A stretch of DNA of 63,289 nucleotides, from the NCBI GenBank assembly GCA_949878495.1, contig CATLAR010000002.1, positions 1-63,289 of the forward strand, given 5' to 3'. Position numbers and translations under genes: made by a program. Of this stretch, positions 6,776 to 15,398 are shown piece by piece. The notes beneath the pieces were generated by a model. The model was not told where the DNA came from and ran no database searches. It was given only the letters and a program-made list of their open reading frames with translations. The first letter of the stretch is position 1. The number at the start of each line of letters is the position of its first letter. This DNA is from an uncultured Christensenella sp. GTDB taxonomy: Bacteria > Bacillota > Clostridia > Christensenellales > Borkfalkiaceae.

Positions 6776-8824
6776 ATGATTACTTCAAAGGAAATTAGGA
6801 ATATCGCCGTCATCGGACACAGCGGCGAGGGCAAAACGACGCTTTGCGAGGCAATGCTGTTTAACGGCGGTGTTATAGACCGAATGGGCAAAGTCGAGGA
6901 CGGCACGACCGTAATGGACTTCGACGAGCTGGAAAAAGCCAAGAAAACGTCCGTGTACACTTCGGTCGCGTATCTTATGTGGCGCGGAGTTAAGATAAAT
7001 CTTATCGATTTGCCCGGTTTTTACGACTTCGAGGGCGAGCGCCACGAGGGGCTTGCGGCTTGCGGCGGCGCGATACTCGTTATCGGTGCGAACGGCGTTT
7101 TGCCGATAGGCGCGGAAAGCGTAGTCGAATATTGCCTAAAACTCGGCAAACCGCTGATTATTTTTATTAACGGAATGGACAAACAGAACGCCGACTACGC
7201 GGGCACGTTGCGCGCGCTCCGCGAAAAGTACGCCGGCAGGCTCGCGCCCATTCAGCTTCCCATAATTTCGGGCGGGAAAATGACGGGCTATGTCAACGCC
7301 ATTCAGGAAAAAGCCTATAAATTCTCCACGCAGGGACCGCAGGAAACGGAAATTCCCGCCGAACTCAAAGCGCAAATGGATGAAATGCAGGCAAGCCTTA
7401 TGGAAACCGCTGCCGAAAACGACGAAATTTTGCTTGATAAATACTTTGAAACGGGCAAGCTCACCAAGGACGAAGCCGTTCACGGCGTAAGAAAGGGTAT
7501 TGCGACGGGCAACGTTATCCCCGTAATGGCGGGCAGCGCGTTGCAGAACAGGGGCGTTATCAACCTGCTTGACGAAATCGTCCGTTATATGCCCACCGCG
7601 AACGAGCGCAGAAACACGCTTGCGACCGACCTTCTTGCCGACGAACTTATAAACGTCGAATGCGAGGAGGACGGCGCGTTTGCCGCGCAGGTTTTCAAGA
7701 CCGTTTACGACGCGTATTCGGGCAAGCTCAACTACATAAAGATTTTCCGCGGCGGGCTTAAAACGGGTCAGGTCGTCTACAACGCCAACTCGGGCGCGGT
7801 AGAGAGAATAGGTCAGATTTTCGCGCTCCGCGGCAAGAAATGCGAGCTTGTGAACGAGCTTTCGGCGGGCGATATAGGCGCGGTCAACAAACTCACTTCC
7901 ACCGACACCAACCATACCCTCTGCGCTACGGGCACGTCGATAGTTTTCGATCCCATCCGTTTCCCGCACCCGACTATTTCTCTTGCGGTCAAAGCCGTCA
8001 ACAAGGGCGACGAGGATAAGATTTTTGCGGGCTTCAATAAAATGCGTGAGGAGGACTACGCTTTCACCGTCGGCAAGAACGCCGAAACGGGCGAAATGAT
8101 TTTAAGCGGTCAGGGCGAAGTCCACCTTGAAATGCTCGCCAAAAAGCTAAAACAACGCACGGGCGTGGACGTGATTTTGTCCGAGCCGAGAATACCCTAC
8201 CGCGAAACTATCCGCGCAACCGCCGTTGCCGAGGGCAAGCACAAAAAACAGTCGGGCGGTCACGGTCAGTACGGACATTGCAAGGTTCGTTTCGAGCCGT
8301 GCGAAGCCGAGTTCGAGTTCGGCGACGAAGTAGTCGGCGGAGCGGTGCCCCGCCAATACATTCTCGCGGTAGAAAAGGGTCTTAAAGAATGCACCGTCAA
8401 GGGCGTACTTGCGGGCTATCCCGTAACGGGCGTGCGCGCCGTGCTCTTCGACGGCAGTTATCACGACGTCGACTCGTCCGAAATGGCGTTTAAAGCCGCA
8501 GCCGCGCTGGCGTATAAAGAGGGTATGAAAAACGCTAAGCCCGTGCTTCTGGAGCCCGTCGTCAAACTTAAAGCGTTGGTCGCGGGCGAGTACCTCGGTG
8601 CGGTTATGGGCGATATTTCAAAGCGCCGCGGAAGAATTTCGGACAGCGCCCAGGACGGCGCACTGACTACGGTTACCGCCGAAGTGCCGCTTGCCGAAAT
8701 AACCAAGTACGCTACCGACCTGCGCGGAATGACCCGCGGTCAGGGCAGGTTCTCAACCGAGTTTTTAAGATACGAGGAAGTTCCCCCTCAGATAGCCGAA
8801 AAAATAATCAGCGAGAATAAATAA
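6776..8824 (+). CDS. EF-G-like translational GTPase paralogue
   Basis: 682-aa protein with the five-domain layout of elongation factor G, but with diverged G motifs: Walker A GHSGEGKT (14-21) replaces AHIDAGKT, DLPGF replaces DTPGH, and NGMD replaces NKMD. Domain IV retains GGHGQYGHCKVRFEP. It resembles the FusA2/EF-G-like subfamily, not the essential fusA or the Tet(M) proteins; its role is uncharacterised (ribosome rescue, recycling or stress have been suggested for relatives). I placed the start at the ATG at 6776, downstream of the promoter and weakly preceded by GGGGGA. It is monocistronic. Confidence 0.88.
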   Translation: MITSKEIRNIAVIGHSGEGKTTLCEAMLFNGGVIDRMGKVEDGTTVMDFDELEKAKKTSVYTSVAYLMWRGVKINLIDLPGFYDFEGERHEGLAACGGAILVIGANGVLPIGAESVVEYCLKLGKPLIIFINGMDKQNADYAGTLRALREKYAGRLAPIQLPIISGGKMTGYVNAIQEKAYKFSTQGPQETEIPAELKAQMDEMQASLMETAAENDEILLDKYFETGKLTKDEAVHGVRKGIATGNVIPVMAGSALQNRGVINLLDEIVRYMPTANERRNTLATDLLADELINVECEEDGAFAAQVFKTVYDAYSGKLNYIKIFRGGLKTGQVVYNANSGAVERIGQIFALRGKKCELVNELSAGDIGAVNKLTSTDTNHTLCATGTSIVFDPIRFPHPTISLAVKAVNKGDEDKIFAGFNKMREEDYAFTVGKNAETGEMILSGQGEVHLEMLAKKLKQRTGVDVILSEPRIPYRETIRATAVAEGKHKKQSGGHGQYGHCKVRFEPCEAEFEFGDEVVGGAVPRQYILAVEKGLKECTVKGVLAGYPVTGVRAVLFDGSYHDVDSSEMAFKAAAALAYKEGMKNAKPVLLEPVVKLKALVAGEYLGAVMGDISKRRGRISDSAQDGALTTVTAEVPLAEITKYATDLRGMTRGQGRFSTEFLRYEEVPPQIAEKIISENK

Positions 8825-8834
8825 ATACCTGAAA

Positions 8835-8859
8835 CGCCCGCGTTATCGCGGGCGCTTTT
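8835..8859. terminator. Terminator, left of XRE pair
   Basis: Stem CGCCCGCG / CGCGGGCG then CTTTT, after the EF-G-like stop. Nearly identical (23 of 25) to the terminator at 9406-9430 on the other side of the XRE pair. Confidence 0.85.
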
Positions 8860-9067
8860 ACACACCCAGAATGTAATAAAGGGTTACGTTAAAGTAATCG
8901 GCAAAATTTACGATATACAATGATTTTGCACGTTTGATTTTGCCTTTTTCCCATCGCTGTAAGGTCGCGGCGGAAATTCCCAATTCTTTGGCAAGTTCCG
9001 CTTGCGTTAAATTACGGCTTAATCTTAATTCTTTCATAGTTTTGCCTATTTCTTCATACGGTTTCAT
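8858..9067 (-). CDS. XRE-family regulator (69 aa)
   Basis: Single helix-turn-helix domain protein: MKELRLSRNLTQAELAKELG, then ISAATLQRWEKGK at the recognition helix, ending in NVTLYYILGV as in small Cro/CI repressors. The start is fixed by GAGGTG eight bases before the ATG. It is divergent from another XRE gene across an 80-bp control region with a perfect operator palindrome, reminiscent of a CI/Cro switch. The A+T-rich character differs from the ribosomal neighbours and suggests acquisition. Target unknown. Confidence 0.88.
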   Translation of the reverse strand: MKPYEEIGKTMKELRLSRNLTQAELAKELGISAATLQRWEKGKIKRAKSLYIVNFADYFNVTLYYILGV

Positions 9068-9079
9068 AATTCACCTCAA

Positions 9080-9098
9080 TTACGCTTATTAAGCGTAA
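9080..9098. promoter_or_regulatory. Operator palindrome 1 of the XRE pair
   Basis: TTACGCTTA-T-TAAGCGTAA: perfect 9-bp arms, 1-bp centre, located before the minus-strand XRE gene. A related, weaker palindrome (TTTTAC...GTAAAA) lies at 9107-9129 before the plus-strand gene. Confidence 0.65.
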
Positions 9099-9106
9099 GT
9101 CAAGCA

Positions 9107-9129
9107 TTTTACGCGCATTAGGTGTAAAA
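9107..9129. promoter_or_regulatory. Operator-like palindrome 2 of the XRE pair
   Basis: Imperfect inverted repeat with TTTTAC / GTAAAA arms sharing the TTACRC half-site of 9080-9098. It lies just upstream of the start region of the plus-strand XRE gene. Confidence 0.45.
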
Positions 9130-9147
9130 TGGTTATGAGGTGTTTTA

Positions 9148-9360
9148 ATGGCAGAAATAGGTGTTATAAAAAAACGTATTGCTGAAGTAATCAATAATTG
9201 TGGTTATTCCCAAACAGCTTTAGCGAAAATGATTGGTGTTTCTCAACAGACAGTTTCACATTATTCTAAGGGGGATATAACTCCGTCGCTTGAAACTTTG
9301 TCTAAATTGTGTAAAATTTTAGATGTTGACGGTAATTATATTCTTGGGTTAACGGAATAA
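9148..9360 (+). CDS. XRE-family regulator (70 aa)
   Basis: Single HTH domain: IKKRIAEVINNCGYSQTALAKMIG then VSQQTVSHYSKGD as recognition helix and the common ending DVDGNYILGL. The ribosome binding site is GAGGTG. It is divergent from the XRE gene at 8858-9067, from which it differs in the recognition helix, so the two may compete for the same operators as CI and Cro do. No toxin, integrase or other effector lies beside them. A+T-rich relative to neighbours. Confidence 0.88.
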   Translation: MAEIGVIKKRIAEVINNCGYSQTALAKMIGVSQQTVSHYSKGDITPSLETLSKLCKILDVDGNYILGLTE

Positions 9361-9405
9361 AGGTACAACGAAAAAACCGTTAAAGAAAATAAGTAACTAT
9401 AAAAG

Positions 9406-9430
9406 CGCCCGCGTTTACGCGGGCGCTTTT
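9406..9430. terminator. Terminator, right of XRE pair
   Basis: CGCCCGCG TTTA CGCGGGCG CTTTT. Differs from 8835-8859 at only the two loop bases. Confidence 0.85.
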
Positions 9431-9468
9431 CTTGCCTTCCATTGCGTGAGCGTTAGCAACCACTTTCT

Positions 9469-9567
9469 TGCCCTCCCCTTGAGGGGAGGGGTAGGGGTGA
9501 GGTGTTAAATTATCACCTCATCAGTCTGCTACGCAGACAGCTTCCCCTGAGAGGGGGAGCCAAGGAA
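9469..9567. repeat. Full-length dispersed palindromic element (about 100 bp)
   Basis: Clearest copy in the window. In order it has: CCCTCCCCTTGAGGGGAGGG hairpin, GGTGAGGTG facing ATCACCTC, GTCTGC-TAC-GCAGAC hairpin, then CTTCCCC...GGGGGAG, with ends CTTGCCC and GAGCCAAG forming imperfect terminal inverted repeats. It has no coding capacity. It is MITE-like or REP-like. Confidence 0.8.
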
Positions 9568-9642
9568 TGCAACGGTTTACATACAAAATGCGGGAAAAAG
9601 CGCAAAAAGATTAAAAAAGTGCGAAATTCGGGCGTATTTCCG

Positions 9643-9671
9643 TTGACTTTTACGTTTTATGTCTTTATAAT
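9643..9671 (+). promoter_or_regulatory. Promoter of the S10 operon
   Basis: TTGACT (9643-9648), 17-bp spacer, TATAAT (9666-9671), about 230 nt upstream of rpsJ. Confidence 0.85.
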
Positions 9672-9677
9672 TAAAAG

Positions 9678-9906
9678 GCGCGTTTAATGCGGGCGTATTG
9701 GGATGAAGTGCGAAGTTACTGAAAAATCGCGGCTCCGCGACAGATAATTTGCACCGACAACTGTGAGGGCGCGACCCTTGCGACTAACCGTGGCTTACCT
9801 ATTTTAAATCGCCGCCATGCGGTGTTTTTTAACGGGGGTCCGCGATACGCCCGGTAAAGTTGACGTGAAAATTAAATTTTTTTGTTAGGAAAAAGGAGTT
9901 AAAAAA
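9678..9906 (+). promoter_or_regulatory. Long S10-operon leader with attenuator-like hairpin
   Basis: About 230 nt of untranslated leader. It includes GCGGCTCCGC-type inverted repeats and a terminator-like hairpin at 9810-9831 (CGCCGC CAT GCGGTG followed by six T) upstream of the rpsJ ribosome binding site AAGGAG. An autoregulatory ribosomal-protein leader is plausible; the ligand (L4 in some bacteria) is not shown here. Confidence 0.5.
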
Positions 9907-10206
9907 ATGGCAGGACAGAAAATCAGAATCAAACTTGCGGCTTACGATCACGAGTTGGTAGATTTGGCGGCTTCGAGAATCGTTGAAACGATGAAAAAAA
10001 GCGGCGCTAAAATTTCGGGACCTATTCCCCTTCCCACCGAGAGAGAAATCGTAACTATTCTCCGCTCGCCCCACAAATACAAGGATTCCCGCGAGCAGTT
10101 CGAGCAGAGAACTTATAAGAGAATTATCGACATCTACACCCCCAACGCTAAACTTTTGGATACGGTTCATCTTCCCGCGGGCGTAGATATTAAGATTAAA
10201 CTGTAA
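9907..10206 (+). CDS. rpsJ: Ribosomal protein S10
   Basis: uS10, a small-subunit head protein that also acts as NusE in antitermination complexes. At 99 aa it is full length; [23 protein letters not shown] and the [17 protein letters not shown] loop are typical. The start is fixed by AAGGAG. It is first gene of the S10 cluster; rpsL-rpsG-fusA-tuf, often upstream in Firmicutes, are absent here and replaced by the EF-G-like and XRE genes. A repeat-bearing gap of about 250 bp separates it from rplC. Confidence 0.98.
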   Translation: MAGQKIRIKLAAYDHELVDLAASRIVETMKKSGAKISGPIPLPTEREIVTILRSPHKYKDSREQFEQRTYKRIIDIYTPNAKLLDTVHLPAGVDIKIKL

Positions 10207-10320
10207 CACCTCATCAGTCCGCAAGCGGACAGCTTCCTCTTTGCGTAATATAATCTGAAACCTATTATAATAAGGTGCGCAAAGCGTCGCTACGCTCGCG
10301 CGAGGGGAAGCCAAGTTCTA
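10207..10320. repeat. Dispersed element half-copy between rpsJ and rplC
   Basis: CACCTCATCAGTCCG CAAG CGGACAGCTTCC followed by diverged sequence and GAGGGGAAGCCAAG: a degraded copy of the palindromic element with A+T-rich sequence (about 10244-10264) inserted in its middle. Confidence 0.65.
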
Positions 10321-10455
10321 TACCATATAATATATATAATATAAAATTGATTTCTCGATACTCTACGGCGGGCAGACGACGGCTTGATTAAATGGTCGGC
10401 GGGACGGCGCGGCGCGGTATCACAAAATAAAAATTTATCCGGAGGAACTTTATCA

Positions 10456-11085
10456 ATGAATAAAGCAATCATCGGCCGTAAAGCGGGTATGACCCAGATA
10501 TTTACGGCGGAGGGCAAGGTCATTCCCGTAACCGTAATCGAAGCGGGTCCCTGCCCCGTAGTACAAATCAAAACTGTTGAAAAAGACGGCTACGCCGCAT
10601 TGAAACTCGGTTTTGACGAAGCGAAAGAAAAGGCTTTGACCAAGCCCGAACTCGGACAGTTCAAAAAAGCCGGCGTTAAGCCCTGCAAAGTGCTTAAAGA
10701 ATTCCGTCTTGACAACGCGGCTACCTACACGGTAGGCGGCGAAATCAAGGCAGACGTTTTTGCGGCGGGCGACAAGGTAGACGTTCACGGCGTATCCAAA
10801 GGTCACGGTTACAGCGGCGTTATCAAGCGCTGGAACCAGCACCGTCTTAAAGAAACCCACGGCGTCGGCCCCGTGCACAGAGAGCCGGGTTCTATGGGCG
10901 CAAACAGCTCGCCTTCGCGCGTGTTCAAAAACAAACACCTCGCAGGTCAGTACGGCGTCGAGAACGTTACCGTTCAGAACCTCGAAATCGTAAGAGTAGA
11001 CGCAGAGAGGAACTGCCTGCTTATAAAGGGTTCCGTTCCCGGACCCAACGGTAGCGTAGTTACCATAAACGACACCGTTAAATAA
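10456..11085 (+). CDS. rplC: Ribosomal protein L3
   Basis: uL3 organises the 3' end of 23S rRNA near the peptidyl transferase centre. The 209 aa start at the ATG preceded by GGAGG; the tracked upstream extension to 10384 has no ribosome binding site and is not L3-like. Typical segments are [12 protein letters not shown] at the N-terminus, the central loop [15 protein letters not shown], and [11 protein letters not shown]. rplD follows 11 nt downstream. Confidence 0.97.
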   Translation: MNKAIIGRKAGMTQIFTAEGKVIPVTVIEAGPCPVVQIKTVEKDGYAALKLGFDEAKEKALTKPELGQFKKAGVKPCKVLKEFRLDNAATYTVGGEIKADVFAAGDKVDVHGVSKGHGYSGVIKRWNQHRLKETHGVGPVHREPGSMGANSSPSRVFKNKHLAGQYGVENVTVQNLEIVRVDAERNCLLIKGSVPGPNGSVVTINDTVK

Positions 11086-11096
11086 GGAGTACGAAG

Positions 11097-11723
11097 ATGC
11101 CAAACGTAAAAGTGTATAAAATGGACGGCACTCAGGCCGGAACTATAAAACTGAGCGACAAGGTATTCGGAGTAGAGTACAACGAACCGCTCATTCATCA
11201 GGCAGTCGTAACCCGTCTTGCAAACGAAAGACAGGGCACGAAATCCACGCTTACGCGTACGGAAGTCCGCGGCGGCGGCAGAAAGCCCTGGAGACAGAAG
11301 GGCACGGGCAACGCGCGTCAGGGCTCTATCAGGGCTCCGCAGTGGATTAAGGGCGGCGTAGTATTCGCACCCAAGAGCCGCGACTTCTCGAAAGATATGA
11401 ACAAAAAGGCGAAAATCGCCGCGCTTTTGTCCGCGCTTTCCAAGAAACTTGCAGACGGCGAGATCGTCATAGTAGACGCGCTCGAAGTCAAAGACGGCAA
11501 GACCAAGGAAATGGTGGCGTTCCAGAAGGCGCTCGGTCTGGACAAGACCGCCGTGCTCGTAATGGATAACAGCGACCAGAAAGTTATCCTTGCAGCGAGA
11601 AACGTTCCCGAGCTTTCCACTCTGCCCGTAGCGCAGATTTCGACTTACGAAGTCGTTAAAAACGCAAAAGTCGTCCTTACCAAGGCGGCTGTCAAGAAAA
11701 TCGAGGAGGTCTACGGAGAATAA
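11097..11723 (+). CDS. rplD: Ribosomal protein L4
   Basis: uL4 lines the peptide exit tunnel with its extended loop; RGGGRKPWRQKGTGNARQGS is that loop and marks the family. At 208 aa it is normal length. In some bacteria L4 represses the S10 operon through its leader, which could apply here given the long leader upstream of rpsJ. Its stop overlaps the rplW start (TAATG). Confidence 0.97.
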   Translation: MPNVKVYKMDGTQAGTIKLSDKVFGVEYNEPLIHQAVVTRLANERQGTKSTLTRTEVRGGGRKPWRQKGTGNARQGSIRAPQWIKGGVVFAPKSRDFSKDMNKKAKIAALLSALSKKLADGEIVIVDALEVKDGKTKEMVAFQKALGLDKTAVLVMDNSDQKVILAARNVPELSTLPVAQISTYEVVKNAKVVLTKAAVKKIEEVYGE

Positions 11724-12013
11724 TGTTTGCCGAAGATATAATTTTGAAACCTCTTTTGACTGAAAAAGGTTACGACGGTATTGCTACCAAAAAATACACC
11801 TTCATAGTCAAAAAGACGGCTGATAAGACGCAGATCAAATCCGCAGTCGAAAAACTTTTCGGCGTCAAGGTGGCGAGCGTTAACACCGTAAACTGCCGCG
11901 GAAAGAAGAAGAGAATGGGCAGAAACGAAGGATATACGCCCGCATACAAGAAGGCGATCGTTCAGCTTACGGCTGATTCCAAAACGATTGAGTACTTCGA
12001 CTCGTTATCGTAA
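11723..12013 (+). CDS. rplW: Ribosomal protein L23
   Basis: uL23 sits at the tunnel exit and is the docking site for trigger factor and SRP. 96 aa, starting [14 protein letters not shown] and carrying the rRNA-binding loop [23 protein letters not shown]. The start overlaps the rplD stop by one base, so translation is coupled. Confidence 0.97.
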   Translation: MFAEDIILKPLLTEKGYDGIATKKYTFIVKKTADKTQIKSAVEKLFGVKVASVNTVNCRGKKKRMGRNEGYTPAYKKAIVQLTADSKTIEYFDSLS

Positions 12014-12024
12014 GGAGGAACACA

Positions 12025-12852
12025 ATGGCTATTAAGAGATATAAACCCACCTCCCCCGCGCGCCGTTTTATGACGGTAAGCGCTTACACGGAGCTTACGG
12101 GCGACAAGCCCGAGAGATCGCTCCTGCACGACAAGCGCAAATCGGGCGGCAGAAATAATCAGGGTAAAATTTCCGTTCGTCACATCGGCGGCGGCAACAG
12201 AATCAAATACAGAATTATCGACTTCAAGCGTAACAAGGACGGCATTCCCGCGACGGTCAAGTCCATTCAGTACGACCCCAACCGTTCGGCTAACATCGCG
12301 CTTCTTGCATACGCAGACGGCGAAAAGAGATACATTCTCGCTCCCGTCGGTCTTAACGTCGGCGACAAGGTAGTCTCGGGAGCAGGCGCGGACATCAAGT
12401 CGGGCAACAGCCTTCCCCTTTCGGATATTCCCGTAGGTACCGTCGTTCACGCAATCGAGCTTCAGCCCGGCAGGGGCGCGCAAATCGCAAGGTCGGCGGG
12501 TATGTCGGCTCAGATTATGGCAAAAGAGGGCGCTTACGCGACCATCAAAATGCCTTCCGGCGAAATGCGTCTTATTTCCGTCAAATGCAAGGCGACCGTA
12601 GGTCAGGTCGGCAACCTCGAGCACGAAATCGTGCGCGTAGGTAAAGCCGGTAAAACCAGACACTTCGGTATCCGTCCTACCGTTCGCGGTTCGGTTATGA
12701 ACCCTAACGACCACCCCCACGGCGGTGGCGAGGGTAAGAGCCCGGTGGGCCATGCCGGTCCTATGACGCCTTGGGGCAAGCCCGCGCTTGGTTACAAGAC
12801 GAGAAAGAAGAAGAATCCCACTTCCAAATTCATTTTGAAGAGAATCAATTAA
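12025..12852 (+). CDS. rplB: Ribosomal protein L2
   Basis: uL2 is needed for subunit association and peptidyl transfer. 275 aa, full length; the C-terminal signature [20 protein letters not shown] with its functionally important histidine is intact. The ribosome binding site is AAGGAGG. It lies in the tight rplW-rplB-rpsS series. Confidence 0.98.
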   Translation: MAIKRYKPTSPARRFMTVSAYTELTGDKPERSLLHDKRKSGGRNNQGKISVRHIGGGNRIKYRIIDFKRNKDGIPATVKSIQYDPNRSANIALLAYADGEKRYILAPVGLNVGDKVVSGAGADIKSGNSLPLSDIPVGTVVHAIELQPGRGAQIARSAGMSAQIMAKEGAYATIKMPSGEMRLISVKCKATVGQVGNLEHEIVRVGKAGKTRHFGIRPTVRGSVMNPNDHPHGGGEGKSPVGHAGPMTPWGKPALGYKTRKKKNPTSKFILKRIN

Positions 12853-12865
12853 GGAGGAATAGACT

Positions 12866-13138
12866 ATGTCAAGAAGCATTAAGAAAGGCCCTTACGCCGA
12901 AGAAAGACTTATGTCGAGAATACTTGCCATGAACGAGGCGGGCGAGAAAAAGGTCGTAAAAACCTGGTCGCGCGCAACGACGATATTCCCCCAGATGGTA
13001 GGACATACTATTGCGGTTTACGACGGCAGAAAGCACGTTCCCGTGTACGTTACCGAGGATATGGTAGGCTGCAAACTCGGTGAATTCGCTCCTACGAGAA
13101 CGTTCAAGGGTCACGCGGCGAAAACCGCTAAGAAGTAA
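12866..13138 (+). CDS. rpsS: Ribosomal protein S19
   Basis: uS19, small-subunit head protein contacting the A-site tRNA region with S13. 90 aa: [15 protein letters not shown] at the N-terminus and [16 protein letters not shown] at the C-terminus are diagnostic. The ribosome binding site is AAGGAGG, and rplV begins 11 nt after. Confidence 0.98.
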   Translation: MSRSIKKGPYAEERLMSRILAMNEAGEKKVVKTWSRATTIFPQMVGHTIAVYDGRKHVPVYVTEDMVGCKLGEFAPTRTFKGHAAKTAKK

Positions 13139-13149
13139 GGAGCAGGACT

Positions 13150-13539
13150 ATGGCAAAGAATATGAACTTAAAAAAGGAAAGAATCGAAGCAACCAAGGAC
13201 AGACGTCCCTATGCTACGGCTAAATACCTCAGAATTTCCCCCTATAAAATAAGAACCGTTCTTGCGCTTATCCGCGGCAAATCCGTTGACGAAGCGGCGG
13301 GAATTCTCACTTATTGCAATAAAGGCGGCAGCGAAGAGGTTAAAAAAGTACTTTTATCCGCTGCGGCTAACGCAGAGCATAATCAGGGAATGGACAGAAG
13401 CGATTTAATCGTCGCCGAAGCGTTCGCAAACGGCGGACCTCATTTGAAGAGAATGCAGCCCGTTTCCAAGGGCCGCGGTCACGCGATATTAAAGAGAACG
13501 AGCCACGTTACCGTGATACTCGACGCGAAGAAGGTTTAA
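13150..13539 (+). CDS. rplV: Ribosomal protein L22
   Basis: uL22 has a hairpin that reaches the tunnel constriction. 129 aa, slightly longer than usual because of a basic N-terminal extension (MAKNMNLKKERIEATKDRR) before ATAKYLRISPYKIR. The C-terminal beta hairpin carries RMQPVSKGRGHAILKRTSH. Confidence 0.97.
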   Translation: MAKNMNLKKERIEATKDRRPYATAKYLRISPYKIRTVLALIRGKSVDEAAGILTYCNKGGSEEVKKVLLSAAANAEHNQGMDRSDLIVAEAFANGGPHLKRMQPVSKGRGHAILKRTSHVTVILDAKKV

Positions 13540-13549
13540 GGAGAGAGTT

Positions 13550-14221
13550 ATGGGACAGAAAGTTAATCCTCACGGTTTAAGAGTCGGCGTCATTTCCGCT
13601 TGGGACACTCAGTGGTATGCCGACAAAAAGAACTTTTCCGCGTTCATTAAGGAAGACAACGAAATCCGTACCTTCTTAAAGAAGAAGTATTACGACGCGG
13701 CAATCAGCAAAATCACGATTATCAGAGCTGCCAACAAAATCGAAATCGGCATTTACACGGGTCGTCCCGGCGTGCTTATCGGTAAGGCGGGCTCGGAAAT
13801 CGAAGTCATCAAGAAAGACCTTGCGAAACTCACCAAAGGTAAGGTCATCGTTATCAACGTTAAGAAAATCGACAAAATCGATCAGGACGCACAGCTTATA
13901 GCCGAAGCGGTCGCTTCTCAGCTTGAAAAGCGCGTATCTTACAGAAGGGCGGTCAAACAGCAAATCGCAAAAGTTTCCAAAACGGGCGTTAAGGGTGTCA
14001 AAATCACCGTAAGCGGACGTCTTGACGGACGCGAAATCGCGGGCACCGAAAGTTATCACGACGGTTCCATCCCCCTTCAGACTATCCGTGCGGACATCGA
14101 TTACGGCTTCGCGGAAGCGCACACGACGTTCGGCGTTCTCGGCATTAAATGCTGGGTATACAAGGGCGAAGTGCTCGACACGGCTAAACGTCTGATTATA
14201 TCGGAGGGAGGCGAAGAGTAA
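13550..14221 (+). CDS. rpsC: Ribosomal protein S3
   Basis: uS3 forms the mRNA entry channel with S4 and S5. 223 aa with [15 protein letters not shown] at the start, a KH domain around [21 protein letters not shown], and the C-terminal [19 protein letters not shown]. rplP begins 2 nt after the stop. Confidence 0.98.
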   Translation: MGQKVNPHGLRVGVISAWDTQWYADKKNFSAFIKEDNEIRTFLKKKYYDAAISKITIIRAANKIEIGIYTGRPGVLIGKAGSEIEVIKKDLAKLTKGKVIVINVKKIDKIDQDAQLIAEAVASQLEKRVSYRRAVKQQIAKVSKTGVKGVKITVSGRLDGREIAGTESYHDGSIPLQTIRADIDYGFAEAHTTFGVLGIKCWVYKGEVLDTAKRLIISEGGEE

Positions 14222-14223
14222 AT

Positions 14224-14664
14224 ATGTTAATTCCCAAGAGAGTAAAAAGAAGAATGCAGCACCGCGGCAAAATCCGCGGCAAGGCTCAGAAGGGCAATAA
14301 AATCGCTTACGGCGAATACGGTCTCGTAGCGGAAGAGGGCGCAAGAATCACTTCCAACCAAATCGAGGCTGCGCGTATCGCAATGACGAGATTTATCAAG
14401 CGCGGCGGTAAAGTCTGGATAGATATTTTCCCGCACAAGCCCATCACCAAACACCCCGCCGAGTCCCGTATGGGTTCCGGTAAAGGTTCGGTAGAATACT
14501 GGGTGGCAATCGTTAAACCCGGCAGAGTAATGTTCGAAATGGCGGGTGTAAACGAGGATATAGCACGCGAGGCAATGCGTCTTGCAAGCCATAAGCTCCC
14601 CGTAAAATGCAAATTCATTAAAAAAGAAGTAGTCGAAGAAGGCGGTGAAGCCAATGAAAGCTAA
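14224..14664 (+). CDS. rplP: Ribosomal protein L16
   Basis: uL16 positions A-site tRNA and is a late assembly protein. 146 aa: [19 protein letters not shown] and the [20 protein letters not shown] signature are present. Its end overlaps the rpmC start by 11 nt, implying coupled translation. Confidence 0.98.
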   Translation: MLIPKRVKRRMQHRGKIRGKAQKGNKIAYGEYGLVAEEGARITSNQIEAARIAMTRFIKRGGKVWIDIFPHKPITKHPAESRMGSGKGSVEYWVAIVKPGRVMFEMAGVNEDIAREAMRLASHKLPVKCKFIKKEVVEEGGEANES

Positions 14665-14848
14665 GGAAATTATAAATTTGAGCGACGAAGAACTCGTAAA
14701 GAAGCTTCAGGAGCTTAAAACCGAACTGTTCAATCTGCGCTTTCGCCACGCCGGCGGTCAGCTTGAAAACCCTCTTGCAATTAACCTCGTCAAAAAGGAC
14801 ATTGCAAGGGTCAACACCGTAATCCGCGCAAGGCAGTTAAAGGCGTAA
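14654..14848 (+). CDS. rpmC: Ribosomal protein L29
   Basis: uL29, a small helical protein at the tunnel exit beside L23. 64 aa from the ATG at 14654 ([20 protein letters not shown]); I prefer this to the tracked GTG at 14645 because L29 proteins begin [22 protein letters not shown] is characteristic. The start lies inside the rplP 3' end. Confidence 0.95.
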   Translation: MKAKEIINLSDEELVKKLQELKTELFNLRFRHAGGQLENPLAINLVKKDIARVNTVIRARQLKA

Positions 14849-14860
14849 GGGAGGTTAGAA

Positions 14861-15118
14861 ATGGAAAGAACTACGCTCAGAAAGGAAAGAGTAGGACTTG
14901 TAGTTTCCGACAAAATGGATAAGACGGTAGTCGTCGCAGTCGTGGAAAAGAGCAAGCACCCCCTCTACAAAAAGACCATAACCAAAACCACCCGTTTCAA
15001 GGCGCACGATGAAAACAACGAGTGCTGCGAGGGCGATAAGGTAAGAATAGTCGAAACCCGCAAACTGTCCAAGGATAAGAATTGGCGTGTGGCGGAGATT
15101 ATCGAAAAAGCCAAGTAA
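14861..15118 (+). CDS. rpsQ: Ribosomal protein S17
   Basis: uS17 binds helix 11 of 16S rRNA early in assembly. 85 aa, with [22 protein letters not shown] and KRTT-type loop equivalents. The ribosome binding site is GGGAGG. It is the last gene before a 280-bp repeat-containing gap that splits the cluster from rplN. Confidence 0.97.
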   Translation: MERTTLRKERVGLVVSDKMDKTVVVAVVEKSKHPLYKKTITKTTRFKAHDENNECCEGDKVRIVETRKLSKDKNWRVAEIIEKAK

Positions 15119-15398
15119 TACGCTTGATTTATAAGCGGCGTAATACGGTGTCGCGCTCCGCTTTCCTCGGGTCGTTTACGCTAAGTAAACTCCCTGTCGG
15201 AAGTGCTCGCGCTCCTTGTCTTGCTTGCTTCTGAACCAAGGGCGAAACCCGGAAGGGTTAAATATTAAAACTCAAGATTATTGCGTTTCGGTAATGGAGA
15301 GCAGAGCGCTCATCTTTGCTTATGTGCCGAAAGAATAATCCTCTGTGACGGTCGGAAAATCCGGCAGTTGTAAGTAAACATAATAGGAGAGATATTAT
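15119..15398. repeat. Repeat-bearing gap inside the spc cluster
   Basis: Starts with ATAAGCGGCGTAATAC...CGCGCTCCGC, the same family as sequence after 6352, 21040 and 23515, and includes ACCAAGGGCGAAACCC. No terminator with a T-run and no consensus promoter were found, so read-through into rplN is likely. The gap ends with the rplN ribosome binding site AGGAGAG. Confidence 0.6.

Noticed and set aside
8858-9360. Prophage lysogeny switch
   Set aside because: CI/Cro-like layout but no integrase, replication or structural phage gene nearby; kept only as an XRE pair.
9502-9687. 61-aa ORF before rpsJ
   Set aside because: Lies over the palindromic element and the S10 promoter; no ribosome binding site.
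14654-14664. Programmed frameshift between rplP and rpmC
   Set aside because: A simple 11-nt gene overlap explains it; both proteins are full length.
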